Shown here one piece after another: positions 51,767 through 63,224 of a stretch of DNA of 64,000 nt. Positions within the stretch are counted from its first letter, which is position 1. Every line of letters begins with the position of its first letter. This DNA comes from Echinometra lucunter (Eukaryota; Echinodermata; Echinoidea; Camarodonta; Echinometridae). The stretch lies in assembly GCA_029962745.1 (NCBI GenBank), contig CM057162.1, positions 6,694,655 through 6,758,654 on the forward strand, written 5' to 3'. The notes below the pieces were generated by a model. The model was not told where the DNA came from, made no database searches, and worked only from the letters and a program-made list of their open reading frames with translations. Both the position numbers and the translations under genes were made by a program.

Positions 51767-54700
51767 CTGAAAAAGTGACAGGCTTGGATGGGAGGGAAAA
51801 TCTATGGAAGTAGAAGGCTTCATCGAACACCAGGTATTATTTTTTGAAGATGATTGCGGTCCTGAAAAGGACCTACCCACTCTCGATGTTTCGGTAAGCA
51901 TGTTCTTATCATGTTTTTACCGTCCTCATTCTCCTGAGGATGGTAAGAACATGCTTACTGAAACGTTGAAAGTGAGTAGGTCCTTTTCAGGACCACACTC
52001 ATCTCAAGAAAGAATACTTGGTGTACCGTGAACCCTTCTACTTCCAAACGTTCTACCACCATCAAAACCTTAGAAGGATATTTACGGAAAACCTAATTTC
52101 AAAAAAATAAAACGTGCAAGTAGAATAGCTGAAACTTCACACTACATGTGATAGATTCAACATTGGCCAATGTCTTCCATTTCAGCTTCTCTGAGAATCA
52201 AAAATCCCCTTTTAAAAAGATTTCATGTCAGCATAAAACATCCACTACCTGCACTGCAGATGTCCTCTGTAGTACCATTATCAAGGTCAAGTCACTTGCG
52301 TCCAAAACTGTATTACATGGAACACAAAAAGAAAGTGAGAGAAGAAAACTAAAAATATAAGCAGATCATGAATGAACTTACAGTCATACAGTGGCGCATG
52401 CATGATTTAAGGCGGGGAAGGAGGGGATAATGGGGGCAGGATGATTTTTTTTTTTATTCCCTGTGCATGTTATCTGGAGAGGGAGAGGCAATAGAGGATT
52501 CCTCCCCCCCCCCACCGTTTTTTATAACAAGTTTCAACTAGACTATATACTGGGTATGCACTGGGTACATGTATGCAAAACTGTAAACATAAAAGTGATC
52601 ACATCTAACGGATCATAACAATAACATTGCCCCCAACCTCCTATTTGGAACTGACAAGACATAAGAGACAAGACATGAGAGCCTTTGAGAGGTGCTGTGG
52701 CTCAGTGGATAGAGCAATGGTCTCGTAGCCAGGAGTATAGGTATTTATCCTCATTACCAATTCCTTCGAAGGGGACTTAAAGCCATCGATGGTTGCTCAC
52801 TAACAAACATACACATGCTTTCTTTCAGCTAAATTAACCGGGTGATGTTGGTTATTCCGAAGGTTCGTTAAATCCGAAAATGAAATACATGTAAGGTTTG
52901 TTATTCCGAAGGTTCATTAATCCGAAATGATATAGGGTTCGTTATTGCGCTACACACAGCTGTGGGACACCACAGACATGCACTGCACTAGCTCTACGAG
53001 GACACCACAGTTTTGGTGGATTATCTGCTGCCCTCAACAACAAGTCGGATCGGTCTGTAGCATTTCATGGAATTTTTTTCTTCCAGGTAGTCATTTACCA
53101 CACTTGGGTGGAGAGTGGTATAAAAGTAGATAAATGTCTTGCTGAAAGAGTATTAGTGCCTATGGTGGGACTCAAACCGTGATCCGTGTGATCCACAGTT
53201 CTAGCAACACATCAAATACACCAGTGCTTCTCAACCGGTGGGCCGCGAGGTCAGTCCAAAATATTTGGGGAAAAAAATTCTTGAATTCAGCTTTACTGTT
53301 AACATCAAATTGAATTAAACATATTAAAAAAAAACATCAACAGTTGCAGAGTATTGTCAGTGCAATGTGTTAAAAATTTTCGTAGATTTCTGTATGTTTG
53401 GGGTGGGGGTATTACATCAATCTTTCATTTATTGCAACCGCACATGTAGGTTGGATTTTTGTAATGTAATGTAGATAATGCAGCGGTCCAGATAATTACC
53501 ATACAATTCGTTCTCTATTTTCATTAGTCATGTTTTATTGGCTTTTTTTTTCTCATTGAGATTCTGTGAGGTGGGCTTCAGAACAATTTTAATAGCCAAA
53601 GTGGGCCTCAAGGTAAAAAGGTTGAGAAGCACTACACTAGATCACAACAACCCTACACTGTTAGAAAGATGATGCATTACCGTAATATCCTCATCACTGA
53701 GATCTGAATAGTCCTTAAAGCATATCATAGTCATAATATATGGGGCTCTGAGATGTTAGCTGACTCCCCTTGCTTCTACTTCAAAACCATATCTCTTGTT
53801 ATTGAGTTATACATCAGTGCAAAGGTCAATAAACTTTCTCAACATTTGCGTGAGTGAAAAATATTATCAGCAATACCCGGTGCTGTGTGTGTTCCATACT
53901 GACTGTGTATAAAGCTTCACCAGCGCAGTATACGACCAAGGATGTCCACTTCATCCCGAATGTGGACCATGCTAAATCCTGTAGACTCAGCACTTTAACA
54001 TGCCTTTGAGTGTAGTCATATTTAGCAACAAACCCTTACCTTTCTAGAAAGTCCTTTACGCTGCGGTACCCATGATGCTTTGCAAGATGGATCAGGATAC
54101 CGGTTGCATGGCGACCCTGTTTCTTACGGCAGAAGCTGCAGTTGCAGTTACCCCTGCATGGAGGACAGGTCCAGTTCTGTGCAAAATATATAATTTTTAC
54201 ATTATATATTTCGTTCCTTACACGACAGTCATAATTTTTGTAACATTTATGTAACAACGGGATTATGAATCTTAGATTAGAATATACCTTGTAAAGAAGT
54301 ACCACAGTACCCATACTAAACCACAGTAACTTGATGGTACACCCATAGACATATAATAAATCTACTAGACGGAAAGCAGCATGCGCGGATATTATTACGC
54401 AAAATGGCATTAGGCCCCCGTCTCTTTCGTATCATTTGAAGGGGCTGATAAGCACTCGCTATCGCCATTACATCGATAGCACCGTTGCATTATTCAAATC
54501 TATTGCTGCGCATATGGTTAGCTGGTTGGTGTGATGATTTAAAACATGTACAAATGCATGCTATTCCTTGGAATTATCTTACTAAATGAATCATTAATTT
54601 TTGATCATGAATATTGATGGTGCTTAGGTCGACCTTCTAATGAATCTGGACAAAATGGCGGAGCTTTAGAGGCCTGGGTACACCACCGTAATTTGATGGA

Positions 54701-55343
54701 ATAACTTCAGATTACCTCATTTGTAGCACAGGTAATTTTTCTTTTTAAAGAAGGGCTTTAATGCTTGCGCAAAACCACAAGAAAGCATGACTTAATGAAG
54801 TCACACTTACAATAGTAATCACAATTTTATTTACCTCATCTAGCAGTGCCTCACGAGCATCCTCTCCATACCGATTCCTCAGGCATGGTCCACAGAACTG
54901 ACCCCTGACCCCTACGCAGGTTGGCGAGCGACAGATGGTCTTCATGTCATTCGTCTTCTGACGACACTGATGGCAGGTAGAGCCCTAGAAAGAAAATAAA
55001 ATTCAATAAAATTCAATAAAATTCAATAAGATGAATATCAGTTTCTATGGGATAAATATGAGCATGGTCCACAGAACTGACCCCTGACCCCTGCGCAGGT
55101 TGGAAAGCGACAGATGATCTTCATGTCATTGGTCTTCTGACAACTTTGATGGCAAGTAGAGCACTAGAAAGAAAATAAAATTCAGTAAAATTCCAAAAAA
55201 TGCAATAAAATGAATATCATTTTGTATGGGATAAATATGAGGATGCTAAAGGCAAGATAAAGTTGAGGGAAGGAGTGTCATTATGGCATGAAAGTCAGTG
55301 AGGATGACTATGATTATGATGATGGTTATGATGATGATGGTGG

Positions 55344-55380
<37 letters not shown>

Positions 55381-58214
55381 AATGATAATGACTAGTCTAT
55401 GATGATGATGGTGGTGATAACAATGATAATGACCATGATGATGATGATGACGATGGTGATGATGGTGATGATGACAGTGATGATATAATGACAGTGCTGA
55501 TGATGATGGTGATGATAATGATGATGACTGTGGTGATGGTGATGATGAAAGTTATCAACATGACAAGGTAGATAGAGAGCAATAAGAGAGACACATGTCA
55601 AATTTGAATGAATAAACAGAAATTCAATTCTTTGTCTAAGCTGAAAATTTTCACACACACAAAAAAATAATAATGATAATAAGACATAAGATTTCTGTAG
55701 CGTCTTTTCCATTTTGATTAAATGCTCAAGACCTTTAAAAAAAATAAATTGTTAAGGAAATAAGCATTGCTTTTTGTTCTACAAAATCATTCAAATCTGT
55801 GGATGACACCGTGAAAATCAGTACTTGGCAGCTCTTAAATCCAATACATAACAATAGCCCCTGTTACAACTGTTTTGTTTCCTACTTGAGATCAGTCTTG
55901 GATCAGTCTCGGGTAGGAAACAAATCTGATGTAAACACTCCAAACCTGCCTGAGACTACAACCTGATGTGGTCCGAGATAGGTCTCAGATAGGTTTGCTT
56001 TTGATGTAAATGCTTTCCTACCTCAGACTGGTCCGAGATAGTTTTCAGTAGTATGCAGCACAGACCCTGGTTTGTCAAAAGATTTTATAGCAGTCGGAAT
56101 GGGAGACTAAAAGAGATGAATGGAAATTGTGTACCCTAGCTGCTCCAAAGCTATATTGACACAGCAAGTCTGCACTTATGCTAGACTGCTCCAAGACCCA
56201 TGGAGTTTATCAAATTGACAATTAGGGTCTGTGCCCGCAGACTAGCACACATGCAGGTTGTAATAACACTACCAGGGAACCTAAATCTCAGGCAGGTTTT
56301 GAGCCCCGCGATGTAAACAGGTCAATTTCTATCTCGGACCGCTTTGAAACAGATTTGAGCAAGGTCACTCTTTTGTTTCCTTTCCTAACCTGTCTGAGAC
56401 CAATCTCGGATAGATTCAAAATAGATGTAACAGGGGTCCAAGTTCACACAAAAATCCCTCAAGCAGCTATATAGTGTTCCAATTTGATCTTGGTACATAT
56501 TCTGGACAGCTTAAATCCTGTCTCTGCCTAAATGAATAGCCAATGCTCAGTGATTAAAAAAAGTTCCCAATATCAGCTCTACCTCTTCACAGGGGAGACG
56601 CTACAGGGGGTGGGGGGGTAGTCCAATTACTTTCCAAGTGATCAGAAAAAAAAAGGAGAAAAGGAAGAAAAAAGAGGAAGAAGAAGAAGAAGGAAGAGTA
56701 TGCAAAAAGAGACAGCTGGGTCATGCAACTATATTTTACCCCTATCTGTGTAAAGCAGGAAATTGAAGCATTATCTCAAATTTTCCTTCTAATGGGTTTT
56801 AAATATGTAACACAATGCAGAAAGAAAATTTTACAAAATTCAAGTTCCTAAATCATTTAAACAGCAAGTTTTAGTACATGTATATAAGTTTATAGAATTT
56901 GTGGGATATATAAAAATGAAGAGGCAGGGGTGGCACCAGAGTATTTTGATAGGGGGCTAGATGACCAATATGAGAGTGTATTTACATTTCAGTTGAACAA
57001 ATAGGGGTTTTATAGGCTATTTTTGAAGATTGGGCCAATACTCCAGAAAAATTTGTTCAAAACCCCCAATACGAATGGTAAAATTTTACATACATAGACC
57101 GAGTCATATCTTTTATCCTTCACAGAGTCGGCAACCATCCTGAGCTCTTCTTCTGTGATGTCATCAGGATGCCGAGGTGCATTGTGGGTAGGGCCACGCC
57201 TTCTCTTGGTTGGTGTAGGCAGCTCATATTCCTCATCACTTTCACCTTCATCATCTCTAATGTTCTCATCCTCCTCCTCCACAGGAAGCTCATCCTGTAA
57301 ATGGAATCATATTAAGGCACTTTATCAAAAGTCAGAGTCAATTTGGGATGCAGCCTTTAGCACCTTTCCCGCTCAGGGTCTTTTCCCCTCCGATCCTCAT
57401 GTTCCTCCGTAGACAAAATAACGAGGGATCAGGAAAGCCGATGTAAAAGAATGGTCATGGAGAAGATGATCAGAGACCCGGGACAAGAATTTTGATAAGC
57501 GGCCTAAGAACACTAAAAGGACACAAGTGACCTTTGATAGAAATCAAAGGTAGACTTTAAAGGGAAGGCTTGAATTCTTGGAAAGGTGAAAAATAATAAT
57601 TCTGTGAGCTTTTTCCTCATTTTCTTCATGTCAGTTAGGAAGAATATTATGGTTAAAAGGGTTCCCTAGAAAGGATAATTCTTCAAATGCAATCATAACT
57701 GAAATAAAAAAGATGAAATAGTTGAAGTGTTAGGGCCAAACATTCTTGTCAGAGTGTGAGTTCCAATATGCTAATCTAAGAGCTGCGAGCACTGCAAGTG
57801 CCTATATAAAGTAATTGGGGAAAGTGAGCTAACATTAGATCTGCATTTCCTAATGAAACATGGATTACTATGATAGGAGAGACGTCCCTCATTTCAAGAC
57901 TTAGCTACACATCTAAATAAATCTTTGTTGTCAAATAAAATGGTTGATAACTCTCTTACATGTACTTTATACAATTTTGTTGCCCCAACCCCATGGAATG
58001 ACCCCTAGAGGCCTATATAAAGAAAAAATTCCATCATAAAATATCATAAAAAATGTAGATTTCTAATTTTCTAAACATTTTTGCATATTCTATTTACACC
58101 TCTACTTACCTCAAAGACCTCAAACTCATCACCTCTGCTCTCTACATCGGACTCTCCATCTGATAAATGACGTTTACGAGCGGCAGGTGATGGCCCAAAT
58201 TTGATGACTAATTT
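51757..58214 (-). CDS. cdca7: Cell division cycle-associated protein 7 family (partial gene model)
   Basis: Minus-strand exons are 58110-58214, 57094-57294, 54835-54984 and 54040-54176, plus a candidate terminal piece at 51757-51766. They join in frame (phases 0,0,0,2). The product ends in the four-CXXC zinc-finger domain of CDCA7/CDCA7L (zf-4CXXC_R1). In vertebrates this nuclear protein binds DNA and recruits the remodeller HELLS to support DNA methylation maintenance. An acidic stretch and basic KRRR/ARKR motifs precede the domain, as expected for a nuclear protein. The 5' exons and start codon were not found; they may lie between 58215 and the gap at 59645 or within it. One locus gives either CDCA7 or CDCA7L ancestry, which cannot be separated here. 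Confidence 0.88.
51806..52045. mobile_element. Long hairpin MITE in the last cdca7 intron
   Basis: Two arms of about 110 bp are inverted copies: GGAAGTAGAAGG at the left and CCTTCTACTTCC at the right, with GGTCCTGAAAAGGACC and AAGCATGTTCTTA/TAAGAACATGCTT inside. It lies about 40 bp upstream of the candidate terminal splice acceptor on the minus strand. Confidence 0.85.
52689..52800 (+). mobile_element. tRNA-derived SINE fragment
   Basis: GTGGCTCAGTGGATAGAGCA at 52697-52716 is a classic tRNA D-arm and A-box. The rest does not complete a tRNA, which fits a SINE head. A related antisense-looking tail with GGGACTCAAACC lies near 53168. Confidence 0.55.
53222..53635. mobile_element. Non-autonomous hAT-like element
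   Basis: Terminal inverted repeats CAGTGCTTCTCAACC (53222-53236) and GGTTGAGAAGCACT (53620-53633) bound about 414 bp. The ...TTCTCAACCGGTGGGCCGCG start closely resembles hAT (Charlie-type) termini. No transposase frame. A clear 8-bp target duplication was not read. Confidence 0.75.
54040..54176 (-). CDS. cdca7: cdca7 zinc-finger exon, second half
   Basis: A 137-nt exon with acceptor TTTGCACAG and donor GTAAGG. It reads [20 protein letters not shown], then [17 protein letters not shown] and a VKDFLE end. CPPC and CNCSFC supply the remaining zinc ligands. It starts in phase 0 from ...LLDE and ends with two bases of a split codon (AG), so the next exon must start in phase 2. Confidence 0.95.
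54835..54984 (-). CDS. cdca7: cdca7 zinc-finger exon, first half
   Basis: Exactly 50 codons, acceptor TTTCTAG, donor GTAAAT, phase 0 at both ends. It reads [20 protein letters not shown], then [19 protein letters not shown] and an EALLDE end. The CXXC, CX4C and CGPC cysteines and the invariant [17 protein letters not shown] block are hallmarks of the CDCA7 finger, known to bind DNA. Confidence 0.95.
55063..55167 (-). pseudogene. cdca7: Decayed partial duplicate of the first zinc-finger exon
   Basis: About 105 bp match 54880-54990 in the same orientation, including the 3' splice site TTCTAG and neighbouring intron with ATTCAATAAAATT-like repeats. The copy stops after the CGPC motif, lacks the end of the exon and has no donor. 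One zinc-ligand cysteine is shifted or lost (CHQSCQ for CHQCRQ). It sits just upstream of the true exon in transcript order and would add a broken finger if included. Confidence 0.85.
55310..55560. repeat. (GAT)n-type trinucleotide tract
   Basis: About 250 bp of GATGAT/GATAAT repeats with interruptions, in a cdca7 intron. Its translation gives His- or Ile-runs that are not genes. Confidence 0.9.
55858..56436. mobile_element. MITE bounded by CCCCTGTTAC repeats
   Basis: CCCCTGTTAC and GTAACAGGGG bound 579 bp that contain several copies of GGTCCGAGATAG/GTCTCAGAC-like motifs in both orientations. Superfamily unknown. Confidence 0.6.
57094..57294 (-). CDS. cdca7: cdca7 exon, acidic region, NLS and pre-finger helix
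   Basis: A 67-codon exon with acceptor TTTACAG and donor GTATGT. It starts [20 protein letters not shown], followed by TKRRRGP (nuclear-localisation-like) and [20 protein letters not shown] just before the zinc finger. The TEEEL segment immediately N-terminal of the finger is typical of CDCA7. Phase 0 at both ends; the join to the next exon reads VY-GSTCHQC. Confidence 0.85.
58110..58214 (-). CDS. cdca7: cdca7 internal exon, 35 codons, basic/acidic
   Basis: The acceptor is CTGTAATCAG and the donor GTAAGT. It reads [20 protein letters not shown] and then an acidic run ending EFEVFE. Phase 0 on both sides, joining the next exon as ...FE-DELP. The ARKRH motif may belong to a nuclear localisation signal. 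Assignment rests on in-frame joining and spacing, not on strong family similarity. Confidence 0.7.
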
Positions 58215-59369
58215 CTGATTACAGAAATGAATAAATATTCATAATGAGGGCATGTCAGGAGACAAGCAAAAACTTCACAAAAAAAGTCTCATTCATAATC
58301 TAGATAGTGATGGAAGCAATGCATTAGGTCATATCATCTTGTCTCCAAATTGTTGCTCATCAAAGCAAAACAATTTCATAAGCAATCAGAGTTTAGAAAA
58401 GAGAGCACAGAAAATTTGTGCAAGGTTCAGATCAAGCCCCTAAACATCTGCCATCACGCCAGAACATTTGAAGGCCTCCCGAAGCCCACAATGAATGTTC
58501 ATGTTGTTAGATGCTCCCCGGGGCATATATGCCATGCGTGCATAAGAACTAGAGTCCCCAGTTCTCCATTTTCTAAAATGCAAATTCCATATTCTTTGGT
58601 GACATGTACAAAACATATGATAGAACAATTGTAAAAAGTAAATATCATAGAAAAACGTAAGTTACCCTAATATACAGTGTACACACGCACTGGAGCATGC
58701 AGATAAAGCTTGGTGAGCACACGCTAAACACTGCGAAAAGGTTTGATCCAGATTTTCCACTGATGCACGGTTTTGTTTTATTGTATTCTGCTTTGTTTTT
58801 CATGATTTTACGGTATTTTTTGTAATTCAAATTTTTTGGCCTAAAAAAATCACATTTTCTGTATTCTTCCCGAATTCCGTGAAATTCTTCTGTTTTCCAT
58901 ATCACGGAAAACTGGGGACTTTGATAAAACAAGAAAGCTGGATCAGAGTCGCGCATGCCTACAACGAAAGGTCAAATCCATTTAAAATGCATGAAATGAT
59001 ATGCATATTGAATCGTATCGGGGGCTTCGGAAGGCCATGACATGTTAACGAAATGGCGGGGCCAAACTATGCTTGGATTGGATGGTGACGCTGTACCTTA
59101 TATGCACATGAGGCAATCCGCGGTTGCTACCTTTTCGTCTATACTATTTGATTAGTCTATGGTTCAGATGGTGATACAAACAGGGGTACAGATATGCAGA
59201 CTTATTGGTTTAAAGGCAAACTTGAGCCTTGGTTATGCCATTACAGTGTGAAGGACACTTTTTCAAAGCCATTTGGAAGGGTTGATTAATTAGTAAATGA
59301 TAATTGGAGTATACCCTAAGGTCCAAAATCATCAGAATGAAGGGTGGGGGGCAGAGTAACAGTACACCT
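58215..59369. other. 5' flank or unresolved 5' exons of cdca7
   Basis: No exon joining in frame to 58110-58214 was found. A slightly CpG-richer stretch near 58990-59130, including ATGGCGGGG on the + strand, could be promoter or first exon. Open frames here lack splice signals. Confidence 0.3.
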
Positions 59370-59503
59370 GGGCCCCGTAACACAAAGATTTGCAGCCAGT
59401 CGAAACCATTGTTTTATGCACATCTTGTTCAAAAAAGTGACCCTGGACCAATCAGAATGGTCATTTCAAATGTGTAATCGATCGCAAACCTTTGTGTTAC
59501 AGG
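59370..59503. mobile_element. MITE, inverted arms (GTAACACAAAG type)
   Basis: GTAACACAAAGATTTGC at the left is mirrored by GCAAACCTTTGTGTTAC at the right, within about 134 bp starting GGGCCCC. Confidence 0.8.
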
Positions 59504-59644
59504 CACCAGGACATCCTCATAGGGTAGACTCGGGGGTAATAGTGATCAAATTCCCTTTTCCATACCCAGGTATAGGTCATGAATATTCATTACTACAAAT
59601 TCCTTTGTTTCCCTTTTTAACCCATTGCCTACTGGAACCAAATG

Positions 59645-60144
59645 NNNNNNNNNNNNNNNNNNNNNNNNNNNNNNNNNNNNNNNNNNNNNNNNNNNNNNNN
59701 NNNNNNNNNNNNNNNNNNNNNNNNNNNNNNNNNNNNNNNNNNNNNNNNNNNNNNNNNNNNNNNNNNNNNNNNNNNNNNNNNNNNNNNNNNNNNNNNNNNN
59801 NNNNNNNNNNNNNNNNNNNNNNNNNNNNNNNNNNNNNNNNNNNNNNNNNNNNNNNNNNNNNNNNNNNNNNNNNNNNNNNNNNNNNNNNNNNNNNNNNNNN
59901 NNNNNNNNNNNNNNNNNNNNNNNNNNNNNNNNNNNNNNNNNNNNNNNNNNNNNNNNNNNNNNNNNNNNNNNNNNNNNNNNNNNNNNNNNNNNNNNNNNNN
60001 NNNNNNNNNNNNNNNNNNNNNNNNNNNNNNNNNNNNNNNNNNNNNNNNNNNNNNNNNNNNNNNNNNNNNNNNNNNNNNNNNNNNNNNNNNNNNNNNNNNN
60101 NNNNNNNNNNNNNNNNNNNNNNNNNNNNNNNNNNNNNNNNNNNN
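59645..60144. other. Assembly gap, exactly 500 N
   Basis: A second 500-N run of arbitrary size. The right copy of the segmental duplication begins directly after it. Confidence 0.99.
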
Positions 60145-62113
60145 TTTACCATAGATGATAACGGGCTAGCCATACTCATGCAAGAGTTCTCAGAATCTGG
60201 CATATCTGTGTTCCTGTCCATTCCAGTTAAATTCCTTCTTGGTCTGTCGTCTGAGCCGGCGTCCGAGAAACTCTAGTTGTGGGTTTATTAAAGAATTAAG
60301 CAGACAGTATCATTAAAAATCCAATTGTACTACTTTACTTAAACGAAGATGTGTGCATTTGGTAGAGCAATTACTGTCTGAACAACAAAGGTATCGTGTT
60401 CGGCAAAAAGTAGATACCATCACAGAGTCCCTCGCATAACGAAAATGAAATTGTAGGTTCATAGATCTGCTAGTCGAAAAGTAGGTTTTAGAGAGATTCC
60501 TTCCTAAATTCAGAATTGAGTATACCAATTGCTTTTGATAGTTTTTATGATCATTTTTATTTACAGAGAAACATTTGTCACCTAGCAACAAGTGGTGGAG
60601 GGGCAAAAGTTTACCATTTTCAATTTCCTTTTCAAAATACGTGTATGTTCTGTCGGGGATTTCCCAAATGAACCTGAACTTATGCTTGCGTTTCGAAAAG
60701 TGTATTCAGGTGAATCAATTGTTCTGCCACAACTGTTTATGTTGCCAAAAATAGGATACAATAATACTCTGGCGTAAAAAAAAAAAATCGTTCATTCATG
60801 CAATATACTCCGATGCATGTTGAGTGTGTGCACTGCTATTTTTGAAAACAAATATGTTTCCAAAAATAGCAGAGAACATTACGTATGCATCAAAGCCGTA
60901 CGCAGGATTTTTTTTCCTAGGGGCAAGAATATATTCAGTATTTGAAGGAACACGCAAACGAGGGAGCGAAGGGGAAATTCTCAATGCAAAGGCAAGGAAA
61001 AATCAGAAAACAGTGGGGTTTTGAAAATTTCTGAGGGACAACTGTCACCCTGCTCCTCCGGGCTAGCTGCATGCATGTATGCCCGTTCCATAGGGATACA
61101 TACACAATCACACGCAGGCCAACCGTTTCAAAGACCCTCGTTTCACGGACATTGTAGTCCCGAAGCCCGTTCCGAAAACCCTCCTTTTCACAATAAGCCC
61201 GTTCCAAAGCCCCCGTTTTCGTCTCGCCCGCGGCACATGCCTACCACTTTTGGGGTCCAGTGCCCCCCCCCCCCCCCGGAGCCGACTCCTCCGGGTCTGG
61301 GGTTGCCTCTTAATGTCAGGGCTCTGGAGGGCGGGGGGGGGGGGGACCTTGCGGGGTTGCCTTGGTGTGATGGGGGTTAGTCGTAGCAGTGTTCTTTATG
61401 ACAAGATCTCACTCTTCTAGTTTGTTGTAATTTTCTGTATTATTTTTTATATGCCATTATTTTATGTTTTGAATTGTAATTCATTTTCATTTCAGTTGTC
61501 AAACTGCCAGAGGTGAAGAATTAATAAAATCTATCTACCCATATTATCTATCAATCTATCTATCTATGTATCATTTTCTGAATCTGAGTCTGATCTGAGT
61601 GCCCCATAATTCGTGATAGTCTTATTTTAGGACAATTAAAAGTGAGCAGAATAATGTGACTTCATACTCTCAGGAGATAAAGATAGCACTTTTTTTTCTA
61701 GAGACAGCATAAATCATGAATAGTCTCAATATAAATACTAATTTTGGATTTCTCATTTTTAACGCATGAGCCTAACATGCAATGGGACATGATAAAAAGC
61801 GTGCGTCATCGAGTCTAACGTGGAAATAGGGGACGCGCTACACGGGGGGGGGGGGGGGGGGGGGGGAGGTGTCAATCTGCACTGTTAACCCAACGGAAAC
61901 ATAATATGCTTACCGTCGATGATAACGGGAGGGGTAGGTCTTCAGACCTGACGCAACTTGAAAAAACTTTGCCGTTCTCTATCTCTCTGCGGAGCGGATT
62001 AATGCTGCCATAATCTTGATATCTTTTATCCTGGCAAATTAATCAAAGTTATGAAAATCAATAATTATAGAATCTCTCTCATTATTTACCGTCTCTCTCT
62101 CTCTCTCTTGCTT

Positions 62114-62162
<49 letters not shown>

Positions 62163-62365
62163 CTCATTCTGTTCCTCTTACCATAGTTTCAAAAGAACAG
62201 AGAAATCACCTCGAGGGTATTTCAATGGCCTATTTTTATACCTCAAAGATATCAAGTTTAGTATTTGCATCATTCCAATGGGAACACATGATCGACGGAG
62301 TTATACCGAAATTGCCGAAGTTTTTTTTTTCCCCCCGAAAAATTTCAATCGTTCTCCCTCCCCTC

Positions 62366-62405
<40 letters not shown>

Positions 62406-62757
62406 CTCCCCTTCTCCTCTAAATCTCTCTGTGTGTCATGTTCCGCCCCCCCCCCCATGGCAAAGCTAGGATTTCATTTTAGGGGGCGGTAGGGCGGTAG
62501 TAAGCACGCCAAGCGCGCTCCCGGGGGGGGGGGGGGCGGGGGGGGCACTTCCCCGAAGCGCGGATGCTCCGACATTATCTTTGTCATTGTTCCTTGTCTG
62601 CTCCCACTCTTCTTACGTTCTCTTACCTGATTGCTTTCTCGCACACTCTTTTCTTCTTCTTCTTTTTTTTTTTTTTGGGGGGGCGACCGTCCCCATTGCA
62701 CCCCCCCCCCAGCTACGCGCCTGTCCCTCTTTCGCTCTCTCTCTCTCTCTCTCTTTA

Positions 62758-62809
<52 letters not shown>

Positions 62810-63164
62810 TCTGTCCTTGCCTGTCACACTATTTCCGATTCTGATTCTGGAATATCATTTCAATTCAATTCATTTACTCATTTCCATTAAAAAGCATTCA
62901 GATATATTCATTCATCATAAATACAAACAGTTCAAACGTATATACAGAAGAAAAGAAAAACAAATACACGAGCATAACAACATTAGATTAAGGTAAACTG
63001 TGAGAATCAAAGAAGTGGAAAAAGGAGCTCCTGTAGAAAGCTTGAAGAGCTTCTAAATGGCAGGTGTCAAAAGAAGACAAACTAATATACACAGATATGT
63101 TAACATAATAATGAATGACGCATGTATTTGGATTTGACACCTTTATCCCCCCCCCCCCCCCCGT

Positions 63165-63224
<60 letters not shown>

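Noticed and set aside
58645..58956. 103-codon minus-strand frame upstream of cdca7
   Set aside because: No donor that joins it in frame to the next cdca7 exon, and its composition is unlike the gene.
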